Origin: Aurelia coerulea
Taxonomy: Eukaryota; Cnidaria; Scyphozoa; Semaeostomeae; Ulmaridae
Reading direction: 5' to 3'
DNA: 64,000 bases
Assembly: GCA_039566865.1 (NCBI GenBank)
Contig: CM076953.1
Coordinates: forward strand, 1,488,001-1,552,000
Part shown: positions 1-11,869 of the stretch, piece by piece
Numbering within the stretch: the first letter of the stretch is position 1
Layout of the letters: every line of letters starts with the position of its first letter
Made by a program: the position numbers and the translations under genes
The notes under the pieces: generated by a model
What the model saw: only the letters and a program-made list of their open reading frames with translations
Told to the model about the DNA's origin: nothing
Database searches by the model: none

Positions 1-490
1 TTGAACAGAAATGGCCCTAAGAACAACACTTGTGGAGCACCATATTAATTCACTTGGCATTACTTCAAACAAATCTCTTTCCTTCATTCGTTCAAAGATG
101 GCTAAAAGTTAGAACATGAAATAGCTAAACAAGACTCTATATAGCAGTATTTAAACGTTTCCTTTTACACAAACCTTTTGTGACAAGAATTCGGAGAAAG
201 ATTCCCGGTTAAACTGATTTTCTGAAATAATTAAATTAGAACTGTCACTGGCCGAAACATCAATGCTTCGTTGGCCAACCTGTAAGGCTCATTTAGATCG
301 ATTATTAATTATTGAGCTCGTCTGATTCTTACCAGCACTAAATATATTAAAAGGGGAGTGGATAGTGAGTGAATGCAATCTGAGAAAACTTTACGTACAC
401 ACAATGCACATCCCAACGCATTATTTCTCACTGCATGTTTTGGCGACGTCGGATCTAGGCCATTGCTAAGACATTTTAAAATCTGATGAG

Positions 491-681
491 ATGAAGGTGA
501 AGTTGCAGGTTTTAGCGCCGAGCGCTGGGATTGGAGAAGTACAGAAGAGCTAATCGAGTTTGCAACATCTCATCGTGACGCTCAAATGGTGGGGGCTCTC
601 TCTACCTGGGATGGAACCCTGTCCGCCTGACTGTTGTGGCTGCAAAATCAGAGGATTACACCACTGCACCATAACACCTTG
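491..681 (-). repeat. tRNA-derived SINE, family A
   Basis: The minus strand begins with a tRNA-like head: an A-box-like segment (TGGTGCAGTGGTGTAATCC) and a B-box-like segment near the GGTTCCATCCC equivalent. A body follows that recurs at 20.2, 28.6 and 30.8 kb. The head is too diverged for a functional tRNA. The copy is followed on the plus side by short GATT-rich repeats (684-735). Calling it a SINE rests on the repeated tRNA-like head and the dispersed copies. Confidence 0.75.
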
Positions 682-1339
682 AAATCTAAATCCTGATTGA
701 TTCTTGATTGATTCTTGATTGACTCTTGATTCAAAAACATCGATCAACCAAGTGTTTTTGCGTTTTCCTTTGTGAAAATTATGATTGAAGATCCCCATAT
801 TTTGCATTGCATGTTCACATTTAAGAGCAACTGACGTCAAATTACGTCTACAGGATGATGTTAAAATTGGAACTATTGAGAAATATTGGACAAGCCGACA
901 GCTGCTTGCAGAAAAGACTTAAACCAGTTAACATGTTAGCAAATATCCTTAATTATTTCTTATTGCTTACGTAAATTTGACGCTTAATCTGATTCCTCTT
1001 TTATTTCAAAGTTAATGGAAATTATAAACGAAAGTCGAACGCTCACCATTCAAGCCAATGAGAAGAAGCTTCCGTTTAAATGTTTTAATTTAGGCCGAAT
1101 AAACTGAGTAAATATGGCGTCGAATTTGAGAGGCATCAAATTTGAGAAAATTATCACAAGGACAGTTGGTCTATGAATAGCTTCAAATCATCAAAATGAA
1201 CAGCAGCCATGGGGTAACAAGAAAGTACGAGTTAGGCAGCTATACGCTCTAACGCATTGTGGCATGGGGGTCTATTTGAAAGAAGTGGGCCTAAGATTTA
1301 GTATCTCCAACAACAGTGGTTTACACTCAGAACAAATCT

Positions 1340-1756
1340 ACTCTCAAGTACCGAATAAACGGGGGGGGGGGGGGGTGAGAATAATCGGGGGGGGGGGGGG
1401 TTGGAAATGGTTCAATATAATAATAATCGGGGGGTTGGAACAATCGGGGGGGGGGGGGGGTTGGAAAAATTGAGAATAGTCGTTTTTCGTTTTCTTAGTA
1501 AAACACGTATCTAACATGGGTACCACGTATGTAAAACACGTATGTAACACGGGTCAGACAAACAAAGGAGAATAAAGTTAATAAATACAGTAAGTACATT
1601 GGCTTAGCAGGAATTATTAAAAAAATTTGTTCACTATTACTTCTATTTTTCAAAAATTAATAAAAGGGGGGTTGGAATAAAAGTGGGGGGGGGGTTGGAA
1701 AATTTTTCAAAAATTAATAAGCGGGGGGGGGGGACGATTATTCGGTACTTGAGAGT
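1340..1756. mobile_element. Poly-G-rich foldback element
   Basis: The ends are inverted copies of ACTCTCAAGTACCGAATAA. The interior carries six runs of 9-14 G, each followed by TTGGAA or similar, so the two strands are strikingly asymmetric (G-rich on plus). There is no coding capacity. No clean target-site duplication was found. Probably a non-autonomous DNA transposon. Confidence 0.6.
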
Positions 1757-1971
1757 AAATAAGTAGCTACGAAGTAGACTTATGACGTTCTTCCTAGTTA
1801 TTCCTACTGCTACATTGACTACTGCCAGTGGCGTAACGGAGCAGCCCTGGGCCCTCAGTAGTAAAGGGAGTAGTGATTAAGGTAGTAGCAACGGAAATCA
1901 TAAGTCGCAAATCATATGTCTAGCCACCAAGTACCAATTAGGCCATAAGAGTAGCAAAATATGTCTGAATG

Positions 1972-2030
1972 AAGGAACTACCTAGACTGATTACGATTGA
2001 GTCCTAGTAATCGCTACCAGTCGCAAAGCT
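1972..2030 (+). repeat. Short dispersed repeat, inverted copy at 9242-9288
   Basis: About 45 bases (core CTAGACTGATTACGATTG) recur in reverse orientation at 9242-9288, and a weaker relative lies near 19150-19185. The family is unknown. Between this point and 3089 I see nothing else: a few short ORFs (for example at 2169-2429) with no recognisable domain. Confidence 0.5.
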
Positions 2031-3089
2031 GCGAGCGCCGAAGCACTTCAGGGCTTAGGGGCGAAGGCTCTGCAACAACAATCGTCTTTCGTTCCTTGGT
2101 GAGCTCAATTGAATATTTGCAGCAGTTGCAATCATTGAAGAGAAGAGGAAGCCTACATTCGTAAGAAAATGAGTTCAGTCTCGACAATGCCTTTGCTCAG
2201 TTCAAAGCCGCGTCGACATGGTCGAAACCCCTTCGCGCCATTTTTCTCTCTCACCCAGACCTCAAATCAGATCGTTGTGAGCCGTTGTGGCGCCAAGTTT
2301 CGTCAGTATTCGTCATTTCTTCTCGTTCTGTTTTTACTACAATTTAAAAGTCAAGCAGAGGGTGAATGCTTCTTGGGAGTTTTCAACATATTACGTGATG
2401 ATGTTATGTTGAACTGGACGAGAAAATAAATGTTCTGACATCGTTTGTTAAAGAGTTGTATGGGTGCCTGGATAAAATAATGTGCGGTCGGGCAACAAAG
2501 AATACATTGGCCAACAACAGGCCGGACATTAATATTTTGAAACAGTTCTCGTGTTGAAATGTTTGATGTTCAAACTTGAGAAAGCTTTCCAAATCTCAGC
2601 GAAGAAATCCAAAGCTGCCTCGAGCATCGAGCAAGTAAGTCAACAATATACTGTACATACTACATTTCTAAAATCTTTTCAGAGTGGAAATTGGTTTATG
2701 GCATTTTTGGTATCTTCATTTACTCTAGATTTAGAACTTCTCTGCACGTATTTTTTCATAGAAAACTAGGAAGCCCCTAGGAAGTCGAACAAGTACTGAA
2801 AGCTTCTTTAGTAGGGCTTTAGTACCCAGAGTTTCTTACAAGTTTCTAAACAGTTCCACAACAATTTTCCTATCTGTTCCCTCAACTCGGGAAAAACCTT
2901 TCAGAACAAAGTCCAATGTTTAGAAATCATTCAAGTGCCTTCCGAGTAATATTACACCGGTAAAAAGTGAAAATGAATTAGAAATAGGACAAGGATTTCC
3001 TTCATTAAGCAAAATAGTTTCTCGATTTACATTTTCTTTGCACAGGAGTTTCTTACACTTTTGGTGATTAAAGCAGTTAGATCAAAAAT

Positions 3090-3578
3090 CCCGGGGGGAC
3101 CACTTGGTACCTGATGTGTTATCATGCTCGTACAAAAAAGCGCGGGAAAGGGTGCCTTTCTTGAAAGTAGGCACGGACCCGCGCGGGCCCGTGTTTAGGG
3201 GTGCCAATTCGACCAACATTTAAAAAAAGGGTGCACTTTTCTGCATTTGATAAATTTAAATTGTTCTACAATGATATTTTAGTCATGATTTATAAAAAAG
3301 AATTCTTAACGAGTCAAAGAACTTCTCAGACCAGCATAAGATGGGGAAGGAAGTCGAGAGCATTTTCCTCCTCTTCAAATCACACCGGCAATATTAGCAA
3401 ATTTGGTAACTGAATTGTCAGCGATTAGGGTACCTGAATAAGAGAAGTTCTATTTTGACACGGGAAAGGGTATGTTCTCATGAAAATTTTCCGCGATTAG
3501 GGTATGTATTTCGCTAAAACAGGTCAGCGTTTAGGGTAGCATGATACTATAGGAAAGTATAGGAGTGGTCCCCCCGGG
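3090..3578. mobile_element. CCCGGGGGG-ended element with 8-bp TSD
   Basis: The terminal inverted repeats are CCCGGGGGGACCACTT and its complement, and the element is flanked on both sides by the 8-bp direct repeat TCAAAAAT (3082-3089 and 3579-3586). Internal segments repeat the theme 'gcgattagggta'. There is no ORF of note. An 8-bp duplication fits hAT-like transposition, but the ends lack the usual CA..TG, so the superfamily is open. The same end type recurs at 57957-58294 with its own 8-bp duplication. Confidence 0.75.
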
Positions 3579-3586
3579 TCAAAAAT

Positions 3587-5130
3587 ATGTAAAAAAGGCA
3601 GGCCCACTTCGCTTTATGCATCACTAGATGCAGGTAGGCCACAAGTTAAGTTTTTGCTAATTTTGCTGCATATCCAAGGGCAGGGGACAACAATTTGTTG
3701 AATAACAAATAGTATGCATAGAATATTTCCTTGTCATATACCGGCCATTTGCTCAATTAAATTTGTTTACTGACCTCTATCCATGGTCAAATTTCACTGC
3801 TTTTTCTCTCTAAATCCAAACATTTTTTGTTTACATTTGCATCATAAGTTGACTTTTTATGATCATTGAAACACTACCTTGACTTCATGAGTTCATACTT
3901 CAAAATCACACACAATTAGAAGTTTAGTTTGGCTGGGAGTTTGGCAATGCAATGAAATTTGAAAACAGTTAATTCCAAAGCATTCCAGGATTTTGTGCTG
4001 AGGTTTCTTGTTCTTGTGCAAAATATTTTAACCTAGTTTGACAAATTCAATTCCTGGGATCTTGATGCTTTTCAGTGTAATATGCAAGAAAAACAAAATG
4101 TTCTAAAATTCACAAAGTGTCAATTCCTTTCACAATAGAATAAAGTACATATTGAAAACATTCTAAATCCTAGATTGCACATATCAAAATGCAAAATTGT
4201 TGATGTTACAGTCTCTGCCTTTATTCCTGCAGCTTAGGCAAACAACAGTTGTTTGCAGTAAGATTTTGAAGATAATGAATTTTCTGCTTTCTCCATCATG
4301 GATCAAAACTATAGGGTAGGATTATTTGTTTCACTGATGCAGTTTTTTTTCTGTTATGTGCCTGGAATTTGATCTGTTGATAAAAAAAGATATGTAATGA
4401 AAGAAAACTTCACATGAAAGAATAAAAAACTAACTTTACTAGTAGAAATTCTGTTTCTTTAATTCCTTTAGCCCTCCCGTCAACAATGAAATCTCATACT
4501 TTCGATTATTCATGATGGGTGACTCAATTTTTTGCTCATACCTTCCGCTCACAGCCGTCACATTTAGGCTTCGCGTTCACTGGGGATTCCCCGATCGAAG
4601 CGCCTGTGCAAATCCAAAACAGGCGCGACGTCAAATTAGCGTTTTTTCATGGTCGTTTTTCTACGAAACTATAGAAGATATTGCAACCGTTTTTTGGGAG
4701 GTTGTTAAACAATCATTTACCTTTATGAATGTGGACTTTCAGTAACATTGAATAATCCAATCTGATTTAACTTGCCACAGCAAGATTAGTAGTTTCCATC
4801 GAACATGCGACTAACTCGGAAAATTAGGCCATGTTCGCGACAATTCAGAGTCAAACCCCAACATTTTGGAAAGAGCAAATGAATCAGACTTTTCTGTTAT
4901 TTGAAACTGATATCTTGAAGATTTATAAAAGGGTTGAGGCATTTATTTTCTCTTGCCTGTCTTCTTTATAATCAAGCTTTGGTAATTTTCCGCCTCAAAA
5001 TATCGGCTTTTGCGATAACCAAAGGTCCTGAATAGACATTTTCAGAACGCCTCAAAGTGCAAAGACAAGTTTAACCATTTGCAGATCGATATCTAAAAAA
5101 ATTACATTTGCACCATTTGTCAAAATGTCG
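3587..5130. other. AT-rich spacer without recognisable features
   Basis: No gene, tRNA or clear repeat was seen. The short ORF at 4512-4745 has no domain and no splice context. Confidence 0.4.
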
Positions 5131-6190
5131 GGGGAGCGACATCTTTAGGGACAATTCTCTCGTAAAAATGACCATGCGAATGTGTGTTCGAATGAAATTC
5201 GGGAGGAGAAATCACGTAAGACCAAGTCGTCTAAAACTATTAATAATACGTTTGTTTTTTAATTCATGTAAAGGGAACTTTGACAGAATACAAGCTAAGT
5301 GTCTGAACAATGTTTTTAGTGATATTTAGCAAGGTTATGGCCTGGAAAGAAGGCATTAAATCCACCTGTTTCCGATTTTTTTGATGAAATTCCAAGAAAG
5401 TTGGTTTTTTTTCCACGAAAATCTCTTCCCGAAAATGCAAATCAGTGATAAAAATTGAGTATAATGTTTTCCAATCAGTTTACACACATTTTCATAACTA
5501 TATTTGCTTCTTAAAACTCGCAGGGGAGCGACATCTTTAGGGACAATTCTCTCGTAAAAATGACCATGCGAATGTGTGTTCGAATGAAATTCGGGAGGAG
5601 AAATCACGTGAGACCAAGTCATCTAAAACCATTAATAATACGTTTGTTTTTTAATTCATGCAAAGGGAACCTTGACTGTATACAAGTTAAGTGTCTGAAC
5701 AATGTTTTAGTGATATTTAGCAAGGTTATGGCCTGGAAAGAAGGCATTAAATTCACCTGTTTCCGATTTTTTTTAAAGAAATTCCAAGAAAATTGTTTTT
5801 TCTTCCATGAAAATCTCTTCCCAAAAATGCAAATCACTGATAAAGAGTGAGTTTAATGTTTTCCAATCAGTTTATACACATTTTCATAACTATTTGCTTC
5901 TTAAAACTCGCAGGGGAGCGACATCGTTAGGGGCAATTCTCTCGTAAAAATGACCATGCGAATGTGTGTGATCGAATGAAATCAGGCCCGTAGGAAGCGG
6001 GGGGGGGGGGGCAGGTAGGGCTCAAGCCCCCCCCCCCAATAATTTTGAAAACAATGGTGCTACATCACAAGTATTAATTGCATGTATTGTTCTCTATTGT
6101 TCTAAGAATAATTGCCCCCCCCCCAATCAGAAGCTGCTTCTTACGGCCCTGATGAAATTCGGGAGGAGAAATATCGTATTGCCCAAGGGT
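5131..6190 (+). repeat. Tandem repeat, about 392-bp unit, three copies
   Basis: The segment starting GGGGAGCGACATCTTTAGGG occurs at 5131, 5523 and 5913. Units one and two are alike over their whole length; the third is interrupted by the insertion at 5983-6151. The small ORFs in both orientations are conserved only because the units are copies. Confidence 0.85.
5983..6151. mobile_element. Small poly-G element (CAGGSCCGTARGAAGC ends), 7-bp TSD
   Basis: This 169-bp insertion sits in the third 392-bp unit. The ends are CAGGCCCGTAGGAAGC and the complement of CAGGGCCGTAAGAAGC, flanked by ATGAAAT on both sides (5976-5982, 6152-6158). The uninterrupted neighbouring units show the empty site. Runs of G and C lie just inside the ends. 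A hAT-like non-autonomous element is likely. Confidence 0.8.
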
Positions 6191-6733
6191 CTAATTTAGG
6201 ATAATTAATAATACATTCATAAAAAAATTATCAAAATGTATCTTGAAATTATGCCTACAGCAATTGAGATTATGAAATAAGAGACAAGAGCCCATTTGTT
6301 AGAGAATTCTACATGCTCCAACCGATACAATATTGTCGCTAAATTTCTTCAAACTCTTTGTATTGACTATAGGGACTATGGAAGCATATGGAAGCTACCA
6401 TGCATGTTGTGTCTTCGGGAGGAAGCTTTTTCAAGAACTAAATCCCTCTGCACCTGGTTACTCTTGCAAAAATATTTGATGCTCCCTAAATCACATTTTA
6501 ATGATAGAGACTAGACTATATGCTCAAAACTGTCATCGATTGCTTAGTTTGCTGTGGTCTATGAATAAGGTTCCATGAAACAAGCTGCCGTTGTATATCT
6601 CCAAAACTTGAATGCTTCTCGAAAAAACACTTTGTGGAAGGCTAAACAACTACCTCTCGTAAGATGTCATGAGCGGATAAGTTTGAAGCTGAGGTAGCAC
6701 TTCGTGGAGGGCTAAACAACTACCTCAGGTAAG

Positions 6734-6985
6734 CAGGGATGGCGCCAGCGGGGGGGGCTAGAGGGGGCAGGAGCCCCCCAAAATTTCATTGAGGCCCCCC
6801 ATCGGCACTCAAATTTTCGACAATTTCTATGCACTGTCGGCATTCTCATAACCTGCACCTCCAGATTTCTTTGCTGCGTTGTCATCTCAGTGAACATGAA
6901 TTGAACTCGTTCATAAAAAATTTCTCACTGCCGGCACTCTGACAGTATTTGCCCCCCTAGCATTTCTTCCCTGGCGCCATCTCTG
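6734..6985. mobile_element. Poly-G-capped element with 8-bp TSD (one mismatch)
   Basis: The ends are CAGGGATGGCGCCAG and the complement of CAGAGATGGCGCCAG, flanked by CAGGTAAG (6726-6733) and CTGGTAAG (6986-6993). GGGGGGG and CCCCCC tracts lie inside each end. It belongs to the same structural class as 5983-6151 and 7028-7196. Confidence 0.8.
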
Positions 6986-7027
6986 CTGGTAAGATGTCAT
7001 GAGCGGATATGTTGTGAAGCTGAGGTA

Positions 7028-7196
7028 CAGGGACGTAGGAAGCATCTCCAACTTGAGGGGGCACGGCACTTAGAGGGCACTTTTTTTTATTAAGCTAAAG
7101 GGGCACTTCCTGGAAATTATAAGGGCACTTCTTTGTTTATTGCAAAATCTTGGGGGGGCACATGACTCCAGTGCCCCCCCGGTTCCTACGTCTCTG
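7028..7196. mobile_element. Poly-G-capped element with exact 8-bp TSD
   Basis: The ends are CAGGGACGTAGGAAGC and the complement of CAGAGACGTAGGAACC. The flanking direct repeat CTGAGGTA is exact (7020-7027 and 7197-7204). The length is 169 bp, the same as the element at 5983. The 8-bp duplication and CAGRG ends fit hAT non-autonomous elements. Confidence 0.85.
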
Positions 7197-7899
7197 CTGA
7201 GGTAGCATTTCGTGGAAGGCTAAACAACTACCTCTCGGAAGATGTCATGAGCGGATATGTTATGAAGCTGAGGTAGCATTTCGTGGAAGGCTAAACAACT
7301 ACTCCATTTAAATTTGAGAAATTAGTGGACCAAAGTAGTCATTCTAGTAGTTGGACATAGTATTTCATAAGTAGCGTAATAAGTAGCATGTGTTGTAAAT
7401 TTTGAATAGGGTGTATGAAAATACACGATTTGAAAACAATATGAAATTTGACAGTACCTGAAATTTGTTGCAAATTGTAACAAAGAGTCCCAAAGAACCT
7501 AGATTTTGATGACAAAGAAATTTACCCAGGCCTAAAAAACCCTAAACAATCAATCAGCCTTGTCTAGAGTGTTGACAGTTGAGAATGCCCCCTTTATTAT
7601 TTTTGAACACCACGTCATTTTCAAATTGGGCTGATTAGACTTTGGGCATAGGAGTTATATTTTAAGTTAGTTTTAGTGAAGGTAGTCACTGTATCTAGTT
7701 TTTGATACAGCTGTTAGAATTTGAAGTTGCAAACTGAAAGACGTGAACCTTCTTTGGCAGAGAAACGTTACTTCTACGTATATTTTGTATTAACCCCTTT
7801 GAATGAGGAATTGAAGCTGATTCTCATTTTCTTCGCAATCATTTCACAGTTAGTTATGTAGAAAATAGATAAACCAGCTTTGCTAGAACTAACCCAAAT

Positions 7900-8580
7900 T
7901 AAAATGGACATCAATGAATACAAAATGTAATGGCGACTCAGAAAATGTGTAGTTTATTGACAATGAGAAACTTAGAGGCAGGATAAATCAATTTTAATGT
8001 GATACTGTGAGTTGGCATTTTTGAGGAAATATATTCGGAATTCGAATTTCTGCCATCATGTGGGTACACTTTTGTTCATAAATATTTATCGAGTTGGCCT
8101 GGGTTCTCGAAATGGACATGAATGAATAGGAAATTTACTGGCGATTCAGAAAATGTATAGTTTATTGACAATCAGTAACTCAGAAACAGGAAAAATTCAT
8201 TTCAATGTGATGCTGTGATTTCGCAATTTTGATGAAATTTGCTTGGAATTTGAATTTCTGCTATCTTTTGGATACACTTTTGCTCCTAAATGTTTATTGA
8301 GCTTGCCTACATTATCGAAATGGATATGAATGAATAGGAAATTTAATGGCGATTCAGAAAATGTATAGTTTATTGACAATCAGTAACTCAGAAACAGGAA
8401 AAATTAATTTCAATGTGATGCTGTGATTTCGCAATTTTGATGAAATTTGCTTGGAATTCGAATTTCTGCTATCTTTTGGATATACTTTTGTTCATAAATA
8501 TTTGTTGGGCTTGCCTACATTATCGAAATGGGCATGAATGAATAGGAAATTTAATGGCGATTCAGAAAATGTATAGCTTT
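7900..8580 (+). repeat. Tandem repeat, 208-bp unit, about 3.3 copies
   Basis: The marker TGGCGA occurs at 7931, 8139, 8347 and 8555, an exact 208-bp period. The third unit is closest to the second, and the first is the most diverged. No coding sense. Confidence 0.85.
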
Positions 8581-8589
8581 GTATGATTA

Positions 8590-9214
8590 CACACTTTCCT
8601 GCCTGAAAAAAATTGAAATAGTAGACTCCACTCCGAAAAATTAATGAAACCAATACAAAGGCATTCTTTGTGCACGGTGTGACGGCTGTGCGCTGACAGT
8701 TATCTTTGAAAGATTTTCTAATCTGCTGCAATGGTAAATTTCTTGACATGAGCTGACCAAAGCTAGATCAAGTCAGTTTGACAGCGAGAACACAAACTGC
8801 TTAAAAACGTAGTGAAAACGTTTTGCCGGGTTTTGCCACAAGAGTAGGCCATATACTGTATATAAACATTTTCTCATAATACCGAAACCTGTGGGTTGTC
8901 CATGTCTATACTATAAATGCCAACATTTTGATCAGATCATGGCAGAAAGATAACAACCTAGCTGTGTTATTGCCATTTAATGTATTCCTAAACAAAATGT
9001 AGGACCCGAAAAGAACTTTATCTTACCTTTTTTCATCAAGATCACTCCCTGAAAATGTGCATTACCGACTTGATGAAGAATCACGATGGCGGTTGCTGGG
9101 CAACTGTTGTTGCTGTTGTTGCTCTGCGGTGTTCCGTAATTTAGCACTGGTCAATTCTGAAAGCGAGGCAAATCCTTTACAGGGCCAGCCATTTGGCTGG
9201 GAAGCCATGAGTCC
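8590..9214. other. Spacer, nothing recognised
   Basis: No supported gene or repeat. The ORF on the minus strand at 8492-8749 straddles the end of the 208-bp array and is judged spurious. Confidence 0.35.
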
Positions 9215-9241
9215 TAGTATGAGCGAGTAGGGTGGGTGGGT

Positions 9242-9535
9242 GGTAGCGATTACAAGGACTCAATCGTAATCAGTCTAGGAACTACCTCAAAAGACCCAGA
9301 AGTTGAAGAAGGAACACTGCTTAGCTTACAACATGAAAGATTTCTGCCCAGGATGGCTGAGCCTGGATCGAACGTTATTTTTATACATTTTTATATGCGA
9401 CGTTCGATCGAGTGGCGATAGAGCTTCTATCAGTATTGTGCACATTCGAAAATTCTACAAAATGTAGCAAAATAGCGTTCGATTCTGATTCTTTTCAGAA
9501 TAGCTAAAAGGTCTATTGTTACTTTCAGAAATAGA
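9242..9535. repeat. Dispersed repeat, inverted relative at 49255-49480
   Basis: The stretch from about 9360 (GAGCCTGGATCGAACGTT) through TTTTCAGAATAGCTAAAAGG near 9493-9512 is matched in reverse complement at about 49270-49470. Both copies contain GATCGAGTGGCG and TGTGCACATTCGAAAATTCT or close variants. The family is unknown. Confidence 0.55.
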
Positions 9536-9761
9536 ATCTAAATACAGGGACGAGGATCGAAGGTGGAATTCTCGTTCCCATACCAACCCCTTGCCAGCAA
9601 TTTTCTAATTTCTGGGTCTGCAAGATAGGTTACTTTATCAAACAACACTTTCGCATTTTCGTTAGAAGTTGACTGATAGATTATCGATTTAGTTTTAATA
9701 TCGGCCCCGTACTTCATATTCCACAGCCAGACAAATGTGTTCACTTTTTTTTTTACTCGCC

Positions 9762-10640
9762 CGGTATAAAAACGGCTAAACAAGTCTAAATCTACGTACG
9801 ACAATCGACAGAATACGTGCCTACCAGAAAGATCTTAAGTGCTTATACATCACAAGAAGATCGAGAACTGCCCAAACGAGATTTAGGCCCCGGTATACAA
9901 ACGGCTAAACAAGTCTAAATGTACGCACGACAATCCACAGAATACGTGCCTAAGATTTGTTGGAGTTTTCACATCACAAGAAGATCGAGAACTGCCCAAA
10001 CGAGATTTAGGCCCCGGTATACAAACGGCTAAACAAGTCTAAATCTACGTACGACAATCCACAGAATACGTGTCTAAGATTTGTTGGAGTTTTCACATCA
10101 CAAGAAGATCGATAACTGCCCAAACGTGATTTAGGCCCCGGTAAACAAACGGCTAAACAAGTCTAAATCTACGTACGACAATCCAGAGAATACGTGCCTA
10201 AGATTTGTTGGAGTTTTCACATCACAAGAAGATCGAGAACTGCCCAAACGAGATTTAGGCCCCGGTATACAAACGGCTAAACAAGTCTAAATGCACGTAC
10301 GACAATCCACAGAATACGTGCCTAAGATTTGTTGGAGTTTTCACATCACAAGAAGATCGAGAACTGCCCAAACGAGATTTAGGCCCCGGTATACAAACGG
10401 CTAAACAAGTCTAAATCTACGTACGACAATCGACAGAATACGTGCCTAAGATTTGTTGGAGTTTTCACATCACAAGAAGATCGAGAACTGCCCAAACGAG
10501 ATTTAGGCCCCGGTATACAAACGGCTAAACAAGTCTAAATGTACGTACGACAATCCACAGAATACGTGCCTACCAGGAAGATATTTTGGTGTTTTCACAT
10601 CACAAGAAGATTGCTACCTGCTCAAACGAGATTTAGGCCT
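9762..10640 (+). repeat. Satellite-like array, 124-bp unit, about 7 copies
   Basis: The marker ACGGCTAAAC starts at 9901, 10025, 10149, 10273, 10397 and 10521: an exact 124-bp spacing, with a variant first unit (129 bp) and a variant last unit. Units also share GATTTAGGCCCCGGTATACA and ATCACAAGAAGATCG. The copies are very similar, so amplification was recent or is kept homogeneous. There are no CRISPR-like spacers: the whole unit is repeated. Confidence 0.95.
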
Positions 10641-10649
10641 TTAAATCCG

Positions 10650-11462
10650 ACCTAAGCACGTATATTCATGTACTTAAAAATTCTTGAATGAAAGAGCGCC
10701 TGGAAAGTCGGAAAAGCAAAAAGACAGGTATTAAAATGAACAGAATGAGCTCAAATCAATCATCTTCTCGTATGGTAAACAGATCTCCTTATCATTACAT
10801 TGGAAAACAAGGATGTAGAGTTTTATGTAGTAAGTCACAGGATCTAAAGCCCCAGTTCTGAAAGGCGGAGTCCAAGCTAAAGGCTATGAGCGTTTAAAGC
10901 CTGATAAAACCCATGAAATACGGTTTGGTCTAGTTTTAAAACGTGATTTAGCTACCGAAAAGCAACCACTAAACTCCCAATATCCCTGAGCCCTGCCACG
11001 TAAGTCCCAAAGTGCTAGTATGTTCGATTCTGTGGTATGGTAGAGATAGAGATCCGCTATTTGAGGCATTAGGAAACTATTTGACCTGGGGGTGCGGTAC
11101 CATGAAGTTAAATGGACACACACTGATGATCGAAAAGAAACGAAAAACAGCCGGCAAATGTCCAAGCGATGCCAGTGCGAATTCGAAAACGTTACGGAAT
11201 TGTTACAGACAGGCCTCAGGTTCACCCAGAAATGGCACAAAACGTTCTGTCAGAACTGAATACGGGAGACTTTTAAAACGAAACTCTAACTGACACAATT
11301 TGACAAAAATGTTGAGTGACCACTCGAAAACGATGAAAAAGGAAATGTTTTTGACGCTTTCGAAACGAGGCTGAATGATTCTACAGGCTAAGACAAAGAT
11401 TAATTTCTCTGTCATCAAAATCTAGCCTCCTTTGTGAAGGAGATTGCAAAATAATTCAGTAC
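10650..11462. other. Spacer, nothing recognised
   Basis: The overlapping ORFs on both strands at 10884-11293 have no recognisable domain, and nothing marks one as the real frame. No repeat family was identified. Confidence 0.35.
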
Positions 11463-11470
11463 CTTAAAAT

Positions 11471-11858
11471 CACGGAGGGGGGGGGTTCTTGGCCAAATTT
11501 TGGGTAGGGGTCTGCCGCGAGCATATTCAAAATGGTACCGTTGGCTAGACCAATTTTTACGGAAATGGTACCCTTGGCTAGACCAATTTGACCATTGTCT
11601 GGACCAATTTTTATGAAAATGGTACCCTTGGCTAGACCAAATTTGGCCATTTCCTGTGCCAATATTGTCAAATTTGTACCAAATATGAGGGTTCGCTAAA
11701 CCAATATTGTCAAAAATGATACCCTTGGCTAGACCGTTGTAGGCCAAAATTGCAAAAAAGGATACCCTTGGCTAGACTAGAAGTCTGAAAAAGTATACCC
11801 TTGCTCGCGGCACATCCCCAGGTACCTTTACTATGGAAGAACCCCCCCCCCCCCCGTG
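11471..11858. mobile_element. CACGG..CCGTG poly-G element with exact 8-bp TSD
   Basis: The ends are CACGGAGGGGGGGGGTTCTT and the complement of CACGGGGG..GGTTCTTCC, flanked by the exact direct repeat CTTAAAAT (11463-11470, 11859-11866). The interior is a degenerate array of the segment GGTACCCTTGGCTAGACC at roughly 30-60 bp spacing. It is closely related to 50648-51021. No transposase, so non-autonomous and hAT-like. Confidence 0.85.
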
Positions 11859-11869
11859 CTTAAAATGGT

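Larger units (their letters stand above)
6628..7315 (+). repeat. Tandem repeat, about 71-bp unit, split by two insertions
   Basis: The unit contains GTGGAAGGCTAAACAACTAC and AGATGTCATGAGCGGATA. These start near 6634, 6704, 7212 and 7283. Removing the insertions at 6734-6985 and 7028-7196 restores a continuous array of about four units. Confidence 0.8.

Noticed and set aside
9762..10640. CRISPR-like array
   Set aside because: The full 124-bp unit repeats without unique spacers, and the context is a eukaryotic genome.
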